From Treponema sp. (GTDB lineage: Bacteria; Spirochaetota; Spirochaetia; Treponematales; Treponemataceae): a stretch of 6,852 nt of DNA. The stretch covers positions 1-6,852 of the forward strand of contig JAEDCY010000071.1 of NCBI GenBank assembly GCA_016293915.1, written 5' to 3'. The number at the start of each line of letters is the position of its first letter. Positions within the stretch are counted from its first letter, which is position 1. Both the position numbers and the translations under genes were made by a program. This document shows, in pieces, positions 1 to 6,194 of the stretch. Below the pieces are notes generated by a model, which was given only the letters and a program-made list of their open reading frames with translations, made no database searches and was not told the origin of the DNA.

Positions 1-94
1 CTGTTTTTGGCGTAAAGACAATATCTTTCAAATCAGTAGTTGCAAAGTAAATCTTGTATCGCAAAGCTATCTGATTAAACAGTTCTTCTGTCAT
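1..94 (-). CDS. N-terminal part of an unrecognised protein, cut by the window edge
   Basis: Only the first 31 codons lie in the window; the rest continues past base 1. The frame opens with ATG at 94-92 and has no stop. The peptide begins MTEELFNQIALRYK and continues with IYFATTDLKDIVFTPKT, which I do not recognise, so no function is offered. The start is supported by position: the stop codon of the histidine phosphatase gene lies just two bases upstream, which is typical of translational coupling in an operon. A weak AGGG-type ribosome binding site sits inside the end of that upstream gene. It is probably the third gene of the minus-strand unit that starts with the Eis-like acetyltransferase. 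Confidence 0.6.
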   Translation of the reverse strand, partial: MTEELFNQIALRYKIYFATTDLKDIVFTPKT

Positions 95-96
95 AG

Positions 97-768
97 TTAT
101 TCCACATCCCTCAAATGCCGGTCGTCATTCAAAAGTTCCAGCACGGGCATTGCGAGGCTGCCGGGGGTTTTGTCGAAACGGAGGACGCTTATTCCTGTGT
201 GGGAAAAATGGCAGAGGGCGCACATGTAGGGGAAGGTCTGGTTGAGGACGCGGGCGAGAAAGGCAGAAGAGGCTCCACCGTGGCAGAAAATTGCCAGAGT
301 TCTCTGCCGGTCGTCGGGCCGCTTGTTGCGGTAATAGAGGCCTTCGCGAACATAGCCTAAGCCCGCCAGCCACTTGTCTGTTTCTTCGCCGATTCTGTCT
401 GCATCGATTGTGGCGAAGTTTTCTTTGTAAACGGGGTAGTCCCGCCAGTTTTCGCTTTGCAGGTTCTTGCCCTCTAACATAAGCTCGTCGGCACCTTTCC
501 AGGGATGCCATTCGTCTTCGTAAAGTTCACCTTCGCGGCCGTAGCGGATCTCGCGGATAAAATTTAGGACATGAATGTCTTTTATGCCTGATGCCTTTGA
601 AAAATATTCAGCGGTCTGAAAAGCCCTTCCCTGGGGTGAAGAATAGATTTCATCTATGTCCTCACTCAAAAGTCTCTGGGCTGCAGCTGCGGCCTGTTTA
701 TGGCCGAGTTCGGTAAGACAGTCTTTTTCGTAATTCGGGTCGCCATGGCGAATTAGTATAATTCTCAT
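97..768 (-). CDS. Histidine phosphatase family protein (phosphoglycerate mutase-like)
   Basis: A 223-residue cytoplasmic protein of the histidine phosphatase superfamily, whose members hydrolyse or transfer phosphate through a phospho-histidine intermediate. The N-terminal signature LIRHG is present, with Arg7 and catalytic His8. A second conserved arginine is in SSPQGRAFQTAE (Arg48). A candidate acidic proton donor is Glu73 in REIRYGRE. The second catalytic histidine is His163 in IFCHGGASS. All core residues are therefore visible and the enzyme should be active, but the substrate cannot be told from sequence: the family includes phosphoglycerate mutases, sugar and nucleotide phosphatases, and cobalamin-pathway phosphatases. 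No signal peptide or membrane segment is seen. The start ATG is the only one that precedes the RHG motif. The best ribosome binding site, AGGAG at 787-783, lies 14 bases upstream, which is rather far. It follows the acetyltransferase gene by 27 bases and precedes the next gene by two, so the three are probably cotranscribed. Confidence 0.9.
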   Translation of the reverse strand: MRIILIRHGDPNYEKDCLTELGHKQAAAAAQRLLSEDIDEIYSSPQGRAFQTAEYFSKASGIKDIHVLNFIREIRYGREGELYEDEWHPWKGADELMLEGKNLQSENWRDYPVYKENFATIDADRIGEETDKWLAGLGYVREGLYYRNKRPDDRQRTLAIFCHGGASSAFLARVLNQTFPYMCALCHFSHTGISVLRFDKTPGSLAMPVLELLNDDRHLRDVE

Positions 769-795
769 AATATTTCTACTAGCTCCTAAAAAACC

Positions 796-2025
796 TTAAA
801 AACTTTCTGTAATTATAATTGGTTTTTCTATAAACACTTTTCGCAGCATCTCTTCATTGCCATTTATCGTGACGTCTGAACGCAGGGAAGCTTCATCCAG
901 ACTTGTGCAGCCTATAGCAAGCTGACTCAGGGCACGAATATCAAGCTCTATATCAGGCTTACTAACGTTAGTTAGCCCAATGCCATCGGCGGTAGTGTCA
1001 GCACTTGCCAGTATCTCAACCTTATCTGCCAGAACCCTGAGAGTCAGATTATTTTCTTCTATAAGCTCATCTTCAACTTTAATTGTAAAATCACAATCAG
1101 CCGGTTTTTGGATAACTTCAAAAAGCTTCAAAACATTCATAACCCTTACCATAAAATGCTGGCAGGCATGCTTTTCTATTTCATAGGCATTAGGCGCATG
1201 TATAATTTTAAGCAGGTCTATTCCTTTTGGAAGAGGCAGCACGATAGAACCATAGTCAGCAGAAAAGCGGGCAAGAAAATTCAAAATTGAATTAAAGCCA
1301 GCACGACATGTCCAGGCACATTCTTCAACCTTCAAAACCGCTGCCTGAGGATTAAACTCATCCTTAAAAATCAGATAAGCCAGCGGCACCCCGTCTCGAG
1401 AAAAGATATAGGAGAACTTACGGTCAATGTATTCTTTTTCAAATTTCAAATGCTCCTTCATCATTTCTTCGGTACGAAGAGCAGAAAGATTAAAGCCCGA
1501 GGCAAACTTCTCATAAACATTCAAAAAGTCCATAACCCCATCTTCTTCCTGCCATCTGCGAACCTCGCACTTTTCTTCTGTGGCTAACGAATGGTAGTCT
1601 TTAAGAACGTTAGGATGCATTTTATATTCATTTCTGAAAGGTACAACCTCATAACCAAACTTTCTGTAAAATTTATGATTAAAAGGGAAAAGGGCAGAAA
1701 GCACTTCGCCATTTTTATAAGCCTCTAAAAGCAGGGCCTTAAAAATTTCCCGGATTGCACCAGTCTCTCTGTATTCTGGGTAAGCAGCAACGCCACCAAT
1801 TCCGCCGGTTTTTACAGCCTGGCCATCAAGATGAAAATAATAGTGGTTATTTATTATGCGAGCCATCAGTTTTCCATCATCATCAAAAGCTCCCCAGTCT
1901 TCCTGGGTTTCTGCTTCCTGCTTCTGACGCTCATTTTCAATATTATCTACTCGCTGATGAAAACAGTAAACAAAAAGCTTGTGAGCTTCAAAGCGTTCTT
2001 CTCCTTCAAGTTTTTTAACTGTCAT
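796..2025 (-). CDS. Eis-like GNAT family N-acetyltransferase with SCP2-like C-terminal domain
   Basis: A 409-residue protein with the layout of the Eis family: an N-terminal GNAT fold (about 1-145), a second GNAT-like region (about 150-290) and a sterol-carrier-protein-like C-terminal domain (about 295-409). Acetyl-CoA binding is indicated by GGVAAYPEYRETGAI (74-91 region, with R86-x-x-G89). Tyr125 in RKFGYE matches the general-acid tyrosine known in mycobacterial Eis (Tyr126), and the protein ends in Phe409, as in Eis, where the terminal carboxylate acts as base. The sequence FMVRVMNVLKLFE at 291-303 resembles the family's C-domain entry. Eis enzymes acetylate amines, including aminoglycosides and other polyamine-like substrates; the natural substrate here is unknown. 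The ATG start has an AGGAG site 9 bases upstream (2039-2035) and a good promoter beyond it. It heads the minus-strand unit and is divergent from the MATE transporter. Family assignment is strong; resistance function is not shown. Confidence 0.88.
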   Translation of the reverse strand: MTVKKLEGEERFEAHKLFVYCFHQRVDNIENERQKQEAETQEDWGAFDDDGKLMARIINNHYYFHLDGQAVKTGGIGGVAAYPEYRETGAIREIFKALLLEAYKNGEVLSALFPFNHKFYRKFGYEVVPFRNEYKMHPNVLKDYHSLATEEKCEVRRWQEEDGVMDFLNVYEKFASGFNLSALRTEEMMKEHLKFEKEYIDRKFSYIFSRDGVPLAYLIFKDEFNPQAAVLKVEECAWTCRAGFNSILNFLARFSADYGSIVLPLPKGIDLLKIIHAPNAYEIEKHACQHFMVRVMNVLKLFEVIQKPADCDFTIKVEDELIEENNLTLRVLADKVEILASADTTADGIGLTNVSKPDIELDIRALSQLAIGCTSLDEASLRSDVTINGNEEMLRKVFIEKPIIITESF

Positions 2026-2047
2026 TTTTTAATACTCCTGTAGTTAA

Positions 2048-2076
2048 ATAGTAAATCTCAATTACAAAAATCACAA
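2048..2076 (-). promoter_or_regulatory. Predicted sigma-70-type promoter for the acetyltransferase operon
   Basis: Read on the minus strand, TTGTGA (2076-2071) and TACTAT (2053-2048) are separated by exactly 17 bases, close to the sigma-70 consensus. They lie about 22 bases upstream of the acetyltransferase ATG, leaving room for the AGGAG ribosome binding site at 2039-2035. Prediction from motif and spacing only. Confidence 0.5.
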
Positions 2077-2098
2077 TGATTATTTCTAAAAAATTAAC

Positions 2099-2127
2099 GA
2101 GGATTTACTAAAATTTACTGAATCCTC
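2099..2127. promoter_or_regulatory. Inverted repeat between the divergent promoters, possible operator
   Basis: GAGGATT (2099-2105) and AATCCTC (2121-2127) form a perfect 7-base inverted repeat around a 15-base AT-rich centre that contains two copies of ATTTACT. It sits between the predicted acetyltransferase promoter and the predicted MATE promoter, a usual place for a regulator that controls both. No regulator gene is seen in the window. It could also be a chance repeat. Confidence 0.3.
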
Positions 2128-2134
2128 CTATTTC

Positions 2135-2164
2135 TTTGCAATTTATTTCATATTTTGTTAATAT
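2135..2164 (+). promoter_or_regulatory. Predicted promoter for the MATE transporter
   Basis: TTTGCA (2135-2140) and TAATAT (2159-2164) are separated by 18 bases and lie about 20 bases upstream of the transporter ATG at 2185. The match to the -35 consensus is only moderate, so this is a tentative call supported mainly by its position. Confidence 0.35.
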
Positions 2165-2184
2165 GTGGCACTAAGGACTTAATA

Positions 2185-3567
2185 ATGGAAAATAATGAAA
2201 TTAAAGAAGGAGTAGTGGTTGCTCCTGCAGAAAACAAGATGGGAACTATGTCAGTCGGCAGACTTTTGGTTCAGATTTCACTGCCGATGATGATTTCGAT
2301 GCTGGTTCAGGCACTTTATAATATCGTAGACAGCATCTTTGTTGCACAGATTTCGGAAAACGCACTTACAGCCGTTTCCCTCGCTTTTCCAATTCAGAAT
2401 CTGATGATTTCTACAGCAGTTGGTACTGGTGTTGGTGTAAATGCTCTTCTTTCGCGCCGTCTTGGGGAACAGAATGAAAAGGGTGTTACAGACTCTGCCC
2501 TTAATGGAATTTTTCTTTATGCCGTTACTATGATTGTTTTTGCGGCCCTTGGACTTTTTCTGCCACGCTGGTATTTTGAATCGCAGACTAACAATCCTGA
2601 AATTATTGAATACGGTGTTCAGTATCTTTCTATCTGTATGATTGTCAGCTTTGGTCTTTATGGGGCAATTCTTTTTGAACGTCTTTTACAGTCTACAGGC
2701 CGCACTGTGCTTTCTATGATTTCTCAGCTTGCCGGTGCAATTACAAATATAATTTTTGATCCGCTTTTGATTTTTGGACTTTTGGGATTCCCTAAACTTG
2801 GAATTGCTGGTGCTGCCTGGGCAACGGTTTTTGGTCAGATTGTAGGATTTGTAATTTCCTTTACCCTCAATCTTACAAAGAACAAAGAAATCAAATTTAC
2901 AGTAAAAGGATTCCGACCGAACGGTAGGACAATTGCCGACATCTACAAGGTAGGTGTTCCTTCTATTCTTCTTGGTTCTATTGGTTCGCTTTTGACTTAC
3001 CTCATCAACTTGATTCTTGGTGCATTTACTATGACTGCTGTTGCGGTTTATGGTGTTTATTTTAAACTGCAGAGTTTTATCTTTATGCCGGTATTCGGTT
3101 TGAATAATGGTATTGTTCCAATTGTTGCATATAATTATGGTGCAAAGCGTAAAGACAGAATCATGCGTTCTATTAAGCTTTGTGCAATTGCCGCAGTTAT
3201 GATTATGGTTGCCGGTCTTTTGATTTTCGAGCTTTTCCCTCGTCAGCTGCTTGCTATGTTCAATGCATCTGATGAAATGTATGCTATTGGTGTTCCGGCT
3301 CTTCGTCGTATAGCAATTCACTTTCCGGTGGCTGCAGTTTGTATTACTTTGATTTCTGTTTTCCAGGCTCTTGGTAAAGGCTTGATGAGTATGATTGTTT
3401 CATTCGTTCGTCAGGTGATTGTATTGCTGCCTGCTGCTTATCTGCTTTCGCTTACCGGTGATGTAAACAATATCTGGTGGTCCTTTATTATTGCTGAGGG
3501 AGCCTCTCTTGTTGCCAGCCTTATTGGTATGAAAGTAACTTACGATAAGGAATTAAAAAATCTGTAA
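2185..3567 (+). CDS. MATE family efflux transporter
   Basis: A 460-residue inner-membrane protein of the multidrug and toxic compound extrusion family, which exports cationic drugs or metabolites in exchange for sodium or protons. About twelve hydrophobic segments are visible in two pseudo-symmetric halves, split by a charged loop near 230-255. Family motifs include ALYNIVDSIFVAQ (43-55), GVNALLSRRLGEQN (84-97), LLQSTGR (167-173), NIIFDPLLIFG (188-198) followed by a glycine/alanine-rich stretch, PIVAYNYGAKRKDR (312-325) and FQALGKG (393-399). Length is normal for the family. The ATG at 2185 is preferred over in-frame TTG and other codons upstream because AAGGA at 2173-2177 lies seven bases before it. 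The substrate cannot be read from sequence. The gene stands alone on the plus strand, divergent from the Eis-like acetyltransferase, which may hint at a shared role in detoxification. Confidence 0.93.
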   Translation: MENNEIKEGVVVAPAENKMGTMSVGRLLVQISLPMMISMLVQALYNIVDSIFVAQISENALTAVSLAFPIQNLMISTAVGTGVGVNALLSRRLGEQNEKGVTDSALNGIFLYAVTMIVFAALGLFLPRWYFESQTNNPEIIEYGVQYLSICMIVSFGLYGAILFERLLQSTGRTVLSMISQLAGAITNIIFDPLLIFGLLGFPKLGIAGAAWATVFGQIVGFVISFTLNLTKNKEIKFTVKGFRPNGRTIADIYKVGVPSILLGSIGSLLTYLINLILGAFTMTAVAVYGVYFKLQSFIFMPVFGLNNGIVPIVAYNYGAKRKDRIMRSIKLCAIAAVMIMVAGLLIFELFPRQLLAMFNASDEMYAIGVPALRRIAIHFPVAAVCITLISVFQALGKGLMSMIVSFVRQVIVLLPAAYLLSLTGDVNNIWWSFIIAEGASLVASLIGMKVTYDKELKNL

Positions 3568-3832
3568 AAGAGATAGAGATGTTTCGTTGTTATATTACTG
3601 AAAAAAAATTCAGTTAAAAACTTATTACGTTTTATTTCTTTCAGGGTTTATTAATCTACTCACGGCTCAAATACATCATCCTTCTTTTGAGCCGTTATTT
3701 ACAACTAACATAAAAACTTCTCTTTATTCTTCTGATGAATTCTTTGAAATATCATTAATATTTTCTGAATGTGAAAAAGGAAGTGAATCCTAGAACCGAT
3801 GCAATTCGTATAATTGTGTTTCATCAGCAGTT
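3568..3832. other. Intergenic stretch without a recognisable gene
   Basis: This AT-rich stretch between the MATE gene and the TPR-like remnant holds the two hairpins at 3597-3614 and 3662-3695 but no convincing gene, RNA or promoter. The frame of the downstream remnant reads open through 3794 and, before a TAG at 3791-3793, through much of 3695-3790. That earlier part has no clear similarity to anything and may be open by chance. Confidence 0.5.
3662..3700 (+). terminator. Probable terminator hairpin downstream of the MATE gene
   Basis: A perfect 10-base inverted repeat, ACGGCTCAAA (3662-3671) and TTTGAGCCGT (3686-3695), encloses a 14-base loop and is followed by a short T-rich run (TATTT). 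It lies 95 bases after the transporter stop. The T-run is weak, so termination may be inefficient. A smaller 6-base hairpin, ACTGAA with TTCAGT around an A-run, lies nearer the gene at 3597-3614. Confidence 0.5.
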
Positions 3833-4180
3833 TTGTATATGGCTGCGACAAAGGCAGCTGGGCTCATTGCTGGAAATCTTACTTCGGAATATATAAAGAG
3901 CAGGAATTTTGAGAGAGCGGTGCCTCTTGGAGCTGCTCGCTGGAAAAGAACAGAGCTTCATTTGGAAAGTTATTGGTTAGAAATTTTGAATGTATACATG
4001 AACACTCGTGATTATGAAAATGGCTATAGCAAATCAAATGCACGTAATTTCGATGCAGCGCAGAAAATACTCGAAGAAGGGTTGGAAAAATATCCAGATA
4101 ATAAATCATTAAAAAAAATCTTATGGATTTACAGAAAGTCATGGATAATCAGTAATCTTATGGCTTTAGGTTTGGCCTGA
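3833..4180 (+). pseudogene. Hypothetical TPR-like reading frame, probably a gene remnant
   Basis: A 115-codon frame, counted from TTG at 3833 (first ATG at 3839), with no ribosome binding site before either codon. The middle, NFERAVPLGAARWKRT and LEILNVYMNTRDYENG, and especially RNFDAAQKILEEGLEKYP followed by DNKSLKK, resembles one or two tetratricopeptide helices, a repeat used for protein-protein contacts. The product lacks a signal peptide and other repeats that whole TPR proteins normally have. The same frame is open upstream of an in-frame TAG at 3791-3793, which would fit a decayed longer gene. The simplest reading is a 3' remnant; a short expressed protein cannot be excluded. It lies 67 bases before ldhA on the same strand. 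Confidence 0.35.
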
Positions 4181-4247
4181 TTATTAATGTTGACGACTAA
4201 TGTATTTCGATGTTAACTTATACATAGAGTTAGAGGAGACTGACAAT

Positions 4248-5246
4248 ATGAAAGTTGCATTTTTTGATACACGTTCTTATGATAAGGCTTCGTTTATAAA
4301 AGCGAATTCAGATGGTGGCTTTAATTACGAAATAGATTTCCGTGATTTTAAGCTGAATGAAAATACTGCAATGACGGCACAGGGCTTTGATGTAGTCTGT
4401 GTTTTTGTAAATGATGTGGTAAATGCAGAAGTCATTGAAGTGCTGAAAAAGTGCGGGGTAAAGCTGATTGCACTGCGCTGTGCCGGTTTCAATAATGTTG
4501 ATTTGAAGGCGGCTGCGACGGCTGGAATTAAAGTTGTTCGGGTTCCGGATTATTCGCCTTATGCAGTTGCAGAACATGGAGCGGCCTTGCTGCTTTCCCT
4601 TACCCGCCATATCCCTCAGGCATACCTTCGTACAAAGACTGCTAACTTTAATATTGACGGGCTGACAGGCCGCGACTTGCACGGGCTTACCGCAGGTATT
4701 TTGGGTACCGGAAAAATCGGCCAGATTATGGCTGGAATCCTCAAAGGCTTTGGAATGAAGATTATTGCCTATGACCCATATCCGAACGAAAAGTGGGCCG
4801 GCGAGACCGGTGCAACCTATGTGAGCAAAGAAGAAATCTTCCGTCAGAGCGATGTGCTTAGTCTGCACTGTCCGCTCACCGAAGAAACAAAACACATCGT
4901 AAATCACGACACAATGAAGATGATGAAGCAGGATGCAGTGATTATAAATACAGGTCGCGGCGCCCTCATAGATTCTAAGGCTCTGGTTCACGCCTTAAAG
5001 CACGGCCACATCGGCGGCATCGGCATGGACGTTTACGAAGAGGAAAGTAAATACTTCTTTAGCGACTGGTCAACCGATATCATGACAGATGATGTCCTTG
5101 CCCGCCTTTTGACCTTCCCGAATGTTATAATTACCGGACACCAGGCATTTTTGACCACCAATGCTTTGAAGAACCTTGCAGATACAACGCTGGAGAATAT
5201 TAAAGCGTTTGCGGGCGGCGAAGAGCTTGTGAATGAGGTGAAGTAG
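4248..5246 (+). CDS. ldhA: D-lactate dehydrogenase, LdhA type
   Basis: A 332-residue cytoplasmic enzyme of the D-isomer-specific 2-hydroxyacid dehydrogenase family. It reduces pyruvate to D-lactate with NADH and so regenerates NAD in fermentation. The sequence follows Escherichia coli LdhA closely from memory: ALRCAGFNNVDL (75-86), the ANFNIDGLTG stretch (132-141), FLTT after GHQA near the end. The dinucleotide-binding motif is GTGKIG (153-158), with Asp176 in AYDPYP as the NAD-selecting acid. Catalytic residues are Arg237 in NTGRGALID, Glu264 in MDVYEE and His298 in TGHQAF. Length is standard. The ATG at 4248 is chosen because AGAGGAG (4232-4238) precedes it at normal spacing and because the product then starts MKVAFFDT, as in the family; a longer frame from 4200 would add 16 residues with no match. 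A TTGACG at 4190-4195 might be a -35 box, but no convincing -10 accompanies it. The gene ends 15 bases from the convergent antitoxin gene. Confidence 0.93.
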   Translation: MKVAFFDTRSYDKASFIKANSDGGFNYEIDFRDFKLNENTAMTAQGFDVVCVFVNDVVNAEVIEVLKKCGVKLIALRCAGFNNVDLKAAATAGIKVVRVPDYSPYAVAEHGAALLLSLTRHIPQAYLRTKTANFNIDGLTGRDLHGLTAGILGTGKIGQIMAGILKGFGMKIIAYDPYPNEKWAGETGATYVSKEEIFRQSDVLSLHCPLTEETKHIVNHDTMKMMKQDAVIINTGRGALIDSKALVHALKHGHIGGIGMDVYEEESKYFFSDWSTDIMTDDVLARLLTFPNVIITGHQAFLTTNALKNLADTTLENIKAFAGGEELVNEVK

Positions 5247-5261
5247 TTTTTTAGGGTTGTC

Positions 5262-5498
5262 TTATGCTGCTGTTGCAATGGATGAAAAATCTACAACAGA
5301 GAGCTGCTCCTTTCGTTGCTTAGCGGCAGCAATGATTTGTTCAAGCTGTTTTACAACGTCTCCTGTAAAATGAATTTCATCACAAATTTCGCATTTGAAG
5401 CAAGGGATGTTTCGAATAACAAGCACACCACTGCCAAGTTCAATTGCTTCAGTCGTAGTGCTCTTATAAGTTGCGTTTCCACAGCGAATACATTTCAT
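5262..5498 (-). CDS. YgiT/MqsA-type zinc-finger antitoxin
   Basis: A 78-residue protein with the N-terminal zinc-finger layout of YgiT-type (MqsA-like) antitoxins. The first pair of cysteines is C3-x-x-C6 (KCIRCG). The second is C36-x-x-C39 (CEIC), with an extra Cys33 just before it. A short helical region, GDVVKQLEQIIAAAKQRK (46-63), follows, then LSVVDF, a short tail. There is no C-terminal helix-turn-helix like that of full-length E. coli MqsA, so DNA binding and autoregulation are uncertain. The antitoxin should neutralise the toxin encoded just upstream. Its ATG overlaps the toxin stop in the four bases ATGA, and an ideal AGGAGG ribosome binding site lies inside the toxin gene seven bases before the ATG. 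This gives coupled expression of the pair. Confidence 0.85.
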   Translation of the reverse strand: MKCIRCGNATYKSTTTEAIELGSGVLVIRNIPCFKCEICDEIHFTGDVVKQLEQIIAAAKQRKEQLSVVDFSSIATAA

Positions 5499-5818
5499 TT
5501 TTCTACCTCCTGCTTGCGATTTTTTAAGTCAGCTTCCCATTTATCTGTGTTAGGCACATAAGCCGTTATCAGATAAATTTTACCATCATTCATACTAACA
5601 ACAATATGAATATAAACATCATTAATGGACAACCCTAAAATCAAACAACTAGGAAAAGGAAAATCGTCTGGATACTGCTCGATAATTTCTCCATTATCAA
5701 TCGCATTCATTACATCATCAACAGTAATATTTCGTTCATTCAAACGTAATTGACCATGCAAAGAAATAATGATATTTTCGCTCTTATTGATTTTCCTAAA
5801 ATCTTCAATTGTGTACAA
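5495..5818 (-). CDS. DUF4258 domain toxin of a type II toxin-antitoxin pair
   Basis: A 107-residue protein matching the DUF4258 pattern: His21 and Arg25 in SLHGQLRLNERNI, VDDVMNAIDNGEIIE (33-47), YPDDFPFPSCLILG (49-62), and the C-terminal block HIVVSMNDG with ITAYVPN and DKWEADL. DUF4258 proteins are commonly encoded next to YgiT-type zinc-finger proteins and are regarded as RelE/MqsR-like toxins; an RNase or ribosome-dependent RNase activity is expected from that similarity but not proven here. The start is TTG at 5818-5816, supported by AAAGGAG five bases upstream and by lack of any earlier start in frame. A rare start codon could hold toxin synthesis low relative to the antitoxin, whose ribosome binding site is stronger. 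The toxin gene is first in the operon, as in mqsRA and higBA, rather than the more usual antitoxin-first order. Confidence 0.85.
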   Translation of the reverse strand: MYTIEDFRKINKSENIIISLHGQLRLNERNITVDDVMNAIDNGEIIEQYPDDFPFPSCLILGLSINDVYIHIVVSMNDGKIYLITAYVPNTDKWEADLKNRKQEVEK

Positions 5819-5843
5819 ATAAACTCCTTTGCGGTTGTATTTT

Positions 5844-5873
5844 ATTGTATCATATTTAGTTGATTTTTGTAAA
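5844..5873 (-). promoter_or_regulatory. Predicted promoter of the toxin-antitoxin operon, with possible operator
   Basis: On the minus strand, TTTACA (5873-5868) and TACAAT (5849-5844) are 18 bases apart and lie about 25 bases upstream of the toxin start. A direct repeat, ATACAA-taaa-ATACAA (5850-5835), overlaps the -10 box and could be an operator for autoregulation. Motif-based only. Confidence 0.45.
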
Positions 5874-5877
5874 AGAA

Positions 5878-6111
5878 TTATTTGCTCATAGCATCAGCAA
5901 TTTTTACTAGAATAGTTTTATCATGGAAAGAAAGTTTGTCATAAGCTTCGTTTAGTAGCATCTTTGCAGAATGATTTGGAGCAGGTAAAGATGGCAATGG
6001 TTTACCAATAAAGAATTGGACATAATAATCAAAAAAGCTAGAATCGGAATATGTTTTACAGTTTACGATTAATATGAAAGAGGCCAGCCCGAGTTTTTCG
6101 AACTGACCTCT
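5878..6111 (-). pseudogene. Orphan C-terminal coding remnant of an unrecognised gene
   Basis: A 77-codon frame between a TGA at 6114-6112 and a TAA at 5880-5878. It has no ATG until residue 51 or so (5961-5959) and no ribosome binding site. Its first dozen codons (RGQFEKLGLASF) are the translation of the hairpin repeat at 6078-6112, while the rest reads like normal protein: FFDYYVQFFIGKPLPSL, then NHSAKMLLNEAYDKLSFHD and KTILVKIADAMSK. This pattern fits a gene whose 5' part was lost and replaced by the repeat. I do not recognise the family. It ends 60 bases before the toxin start on the same strand; it could be an old third member of that locus, but nothing shows this. Confidence 0.4.
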
Positions 6112-6112
6112 T
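6078..6112 (-). repeat. Hairpin repeat 1 of the 6078-6189 cluster
   Basis: The two 15-base arms (6078-6092 and 6098-6112) pair around a 5-base loop. On the plus strand they have three C/A mismatches, but the minus-strand RNA pairs fully because all three become G-U wobbles. This asymmetry suggests the structure matters in RNA transcribed leftward. Only a short U-run (TCTTTC) follows, so it is at most a weak terminator. Confidence 0.55.
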
Positions 6113-6124
6113 CACTTAGTACTT

Positions 6125-6157
6125 GTGGTTTCGATACGGCTTCGCCTACTCAACCAC
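6125..6157. repeat. Hairpin repeat 2 of the cluster (GTGGTT/AACCAC)
   Basis: GTGGTT (6125-6130) and AACCAC (6152-6157) are inverted around a centre carrying a smaller GGC-TTC-GCC hairpin. The sequence resembles a short intergenic repeat (GTGGTTTCGATACG...CTACTCAACCAC) that I recall from many bacterial genomes. Only one copy is in the window, so its repeat status here rests on that recollection. Confidence 0.5.
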
Positions 6158-6168
6158 CGTTATACGTC

Positions 6169-6189
6169 ATGCTGAACTTGTTTCAGCAT
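6169..6189. repeat. Hairpin repeat 3 of the cluster (ATGCTGAA/TTCAGCAT)
   Basis: ATGCTGAA (6169-6176) and TTCAGCAT (6182-6189) form a perfect 8-base stem with a 5-base loop. It belongs to a widely scattered intergenic repeat whose translation, RHAELVSAS, turns up in many spurious protein predictions. It begins six bases past the stop codon of the MetG-like fragment and might act as its terminator, though no T-run follows. Confidence 0.6.
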
Positions 6190-6194
6190 CTATT

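Noticed and set aside
2686..3321. A 211-codon minus-strand open frame opposite the MATE gene
   Set aside because: It is the antisense shadow of a clear membrane transporter gene; its Asn/Thr/Lys-rich, low-complexity composition is typical of such shadows.
4213..4232. TAACT/AGTTA inverted repeat upstream of ldhA as a Rex-type redox operator
   Set aside because: Arms are only five bases and do not resemble the TTGTGA-type Rex site. It is likely to be chance in AT-rich DNA.
4308..4991. A 227-codon minus-strand open frame opposite ldhA
   Set aside because: It is antisense to a gene with all catalytic residues in place and shows no protein motif of its own.
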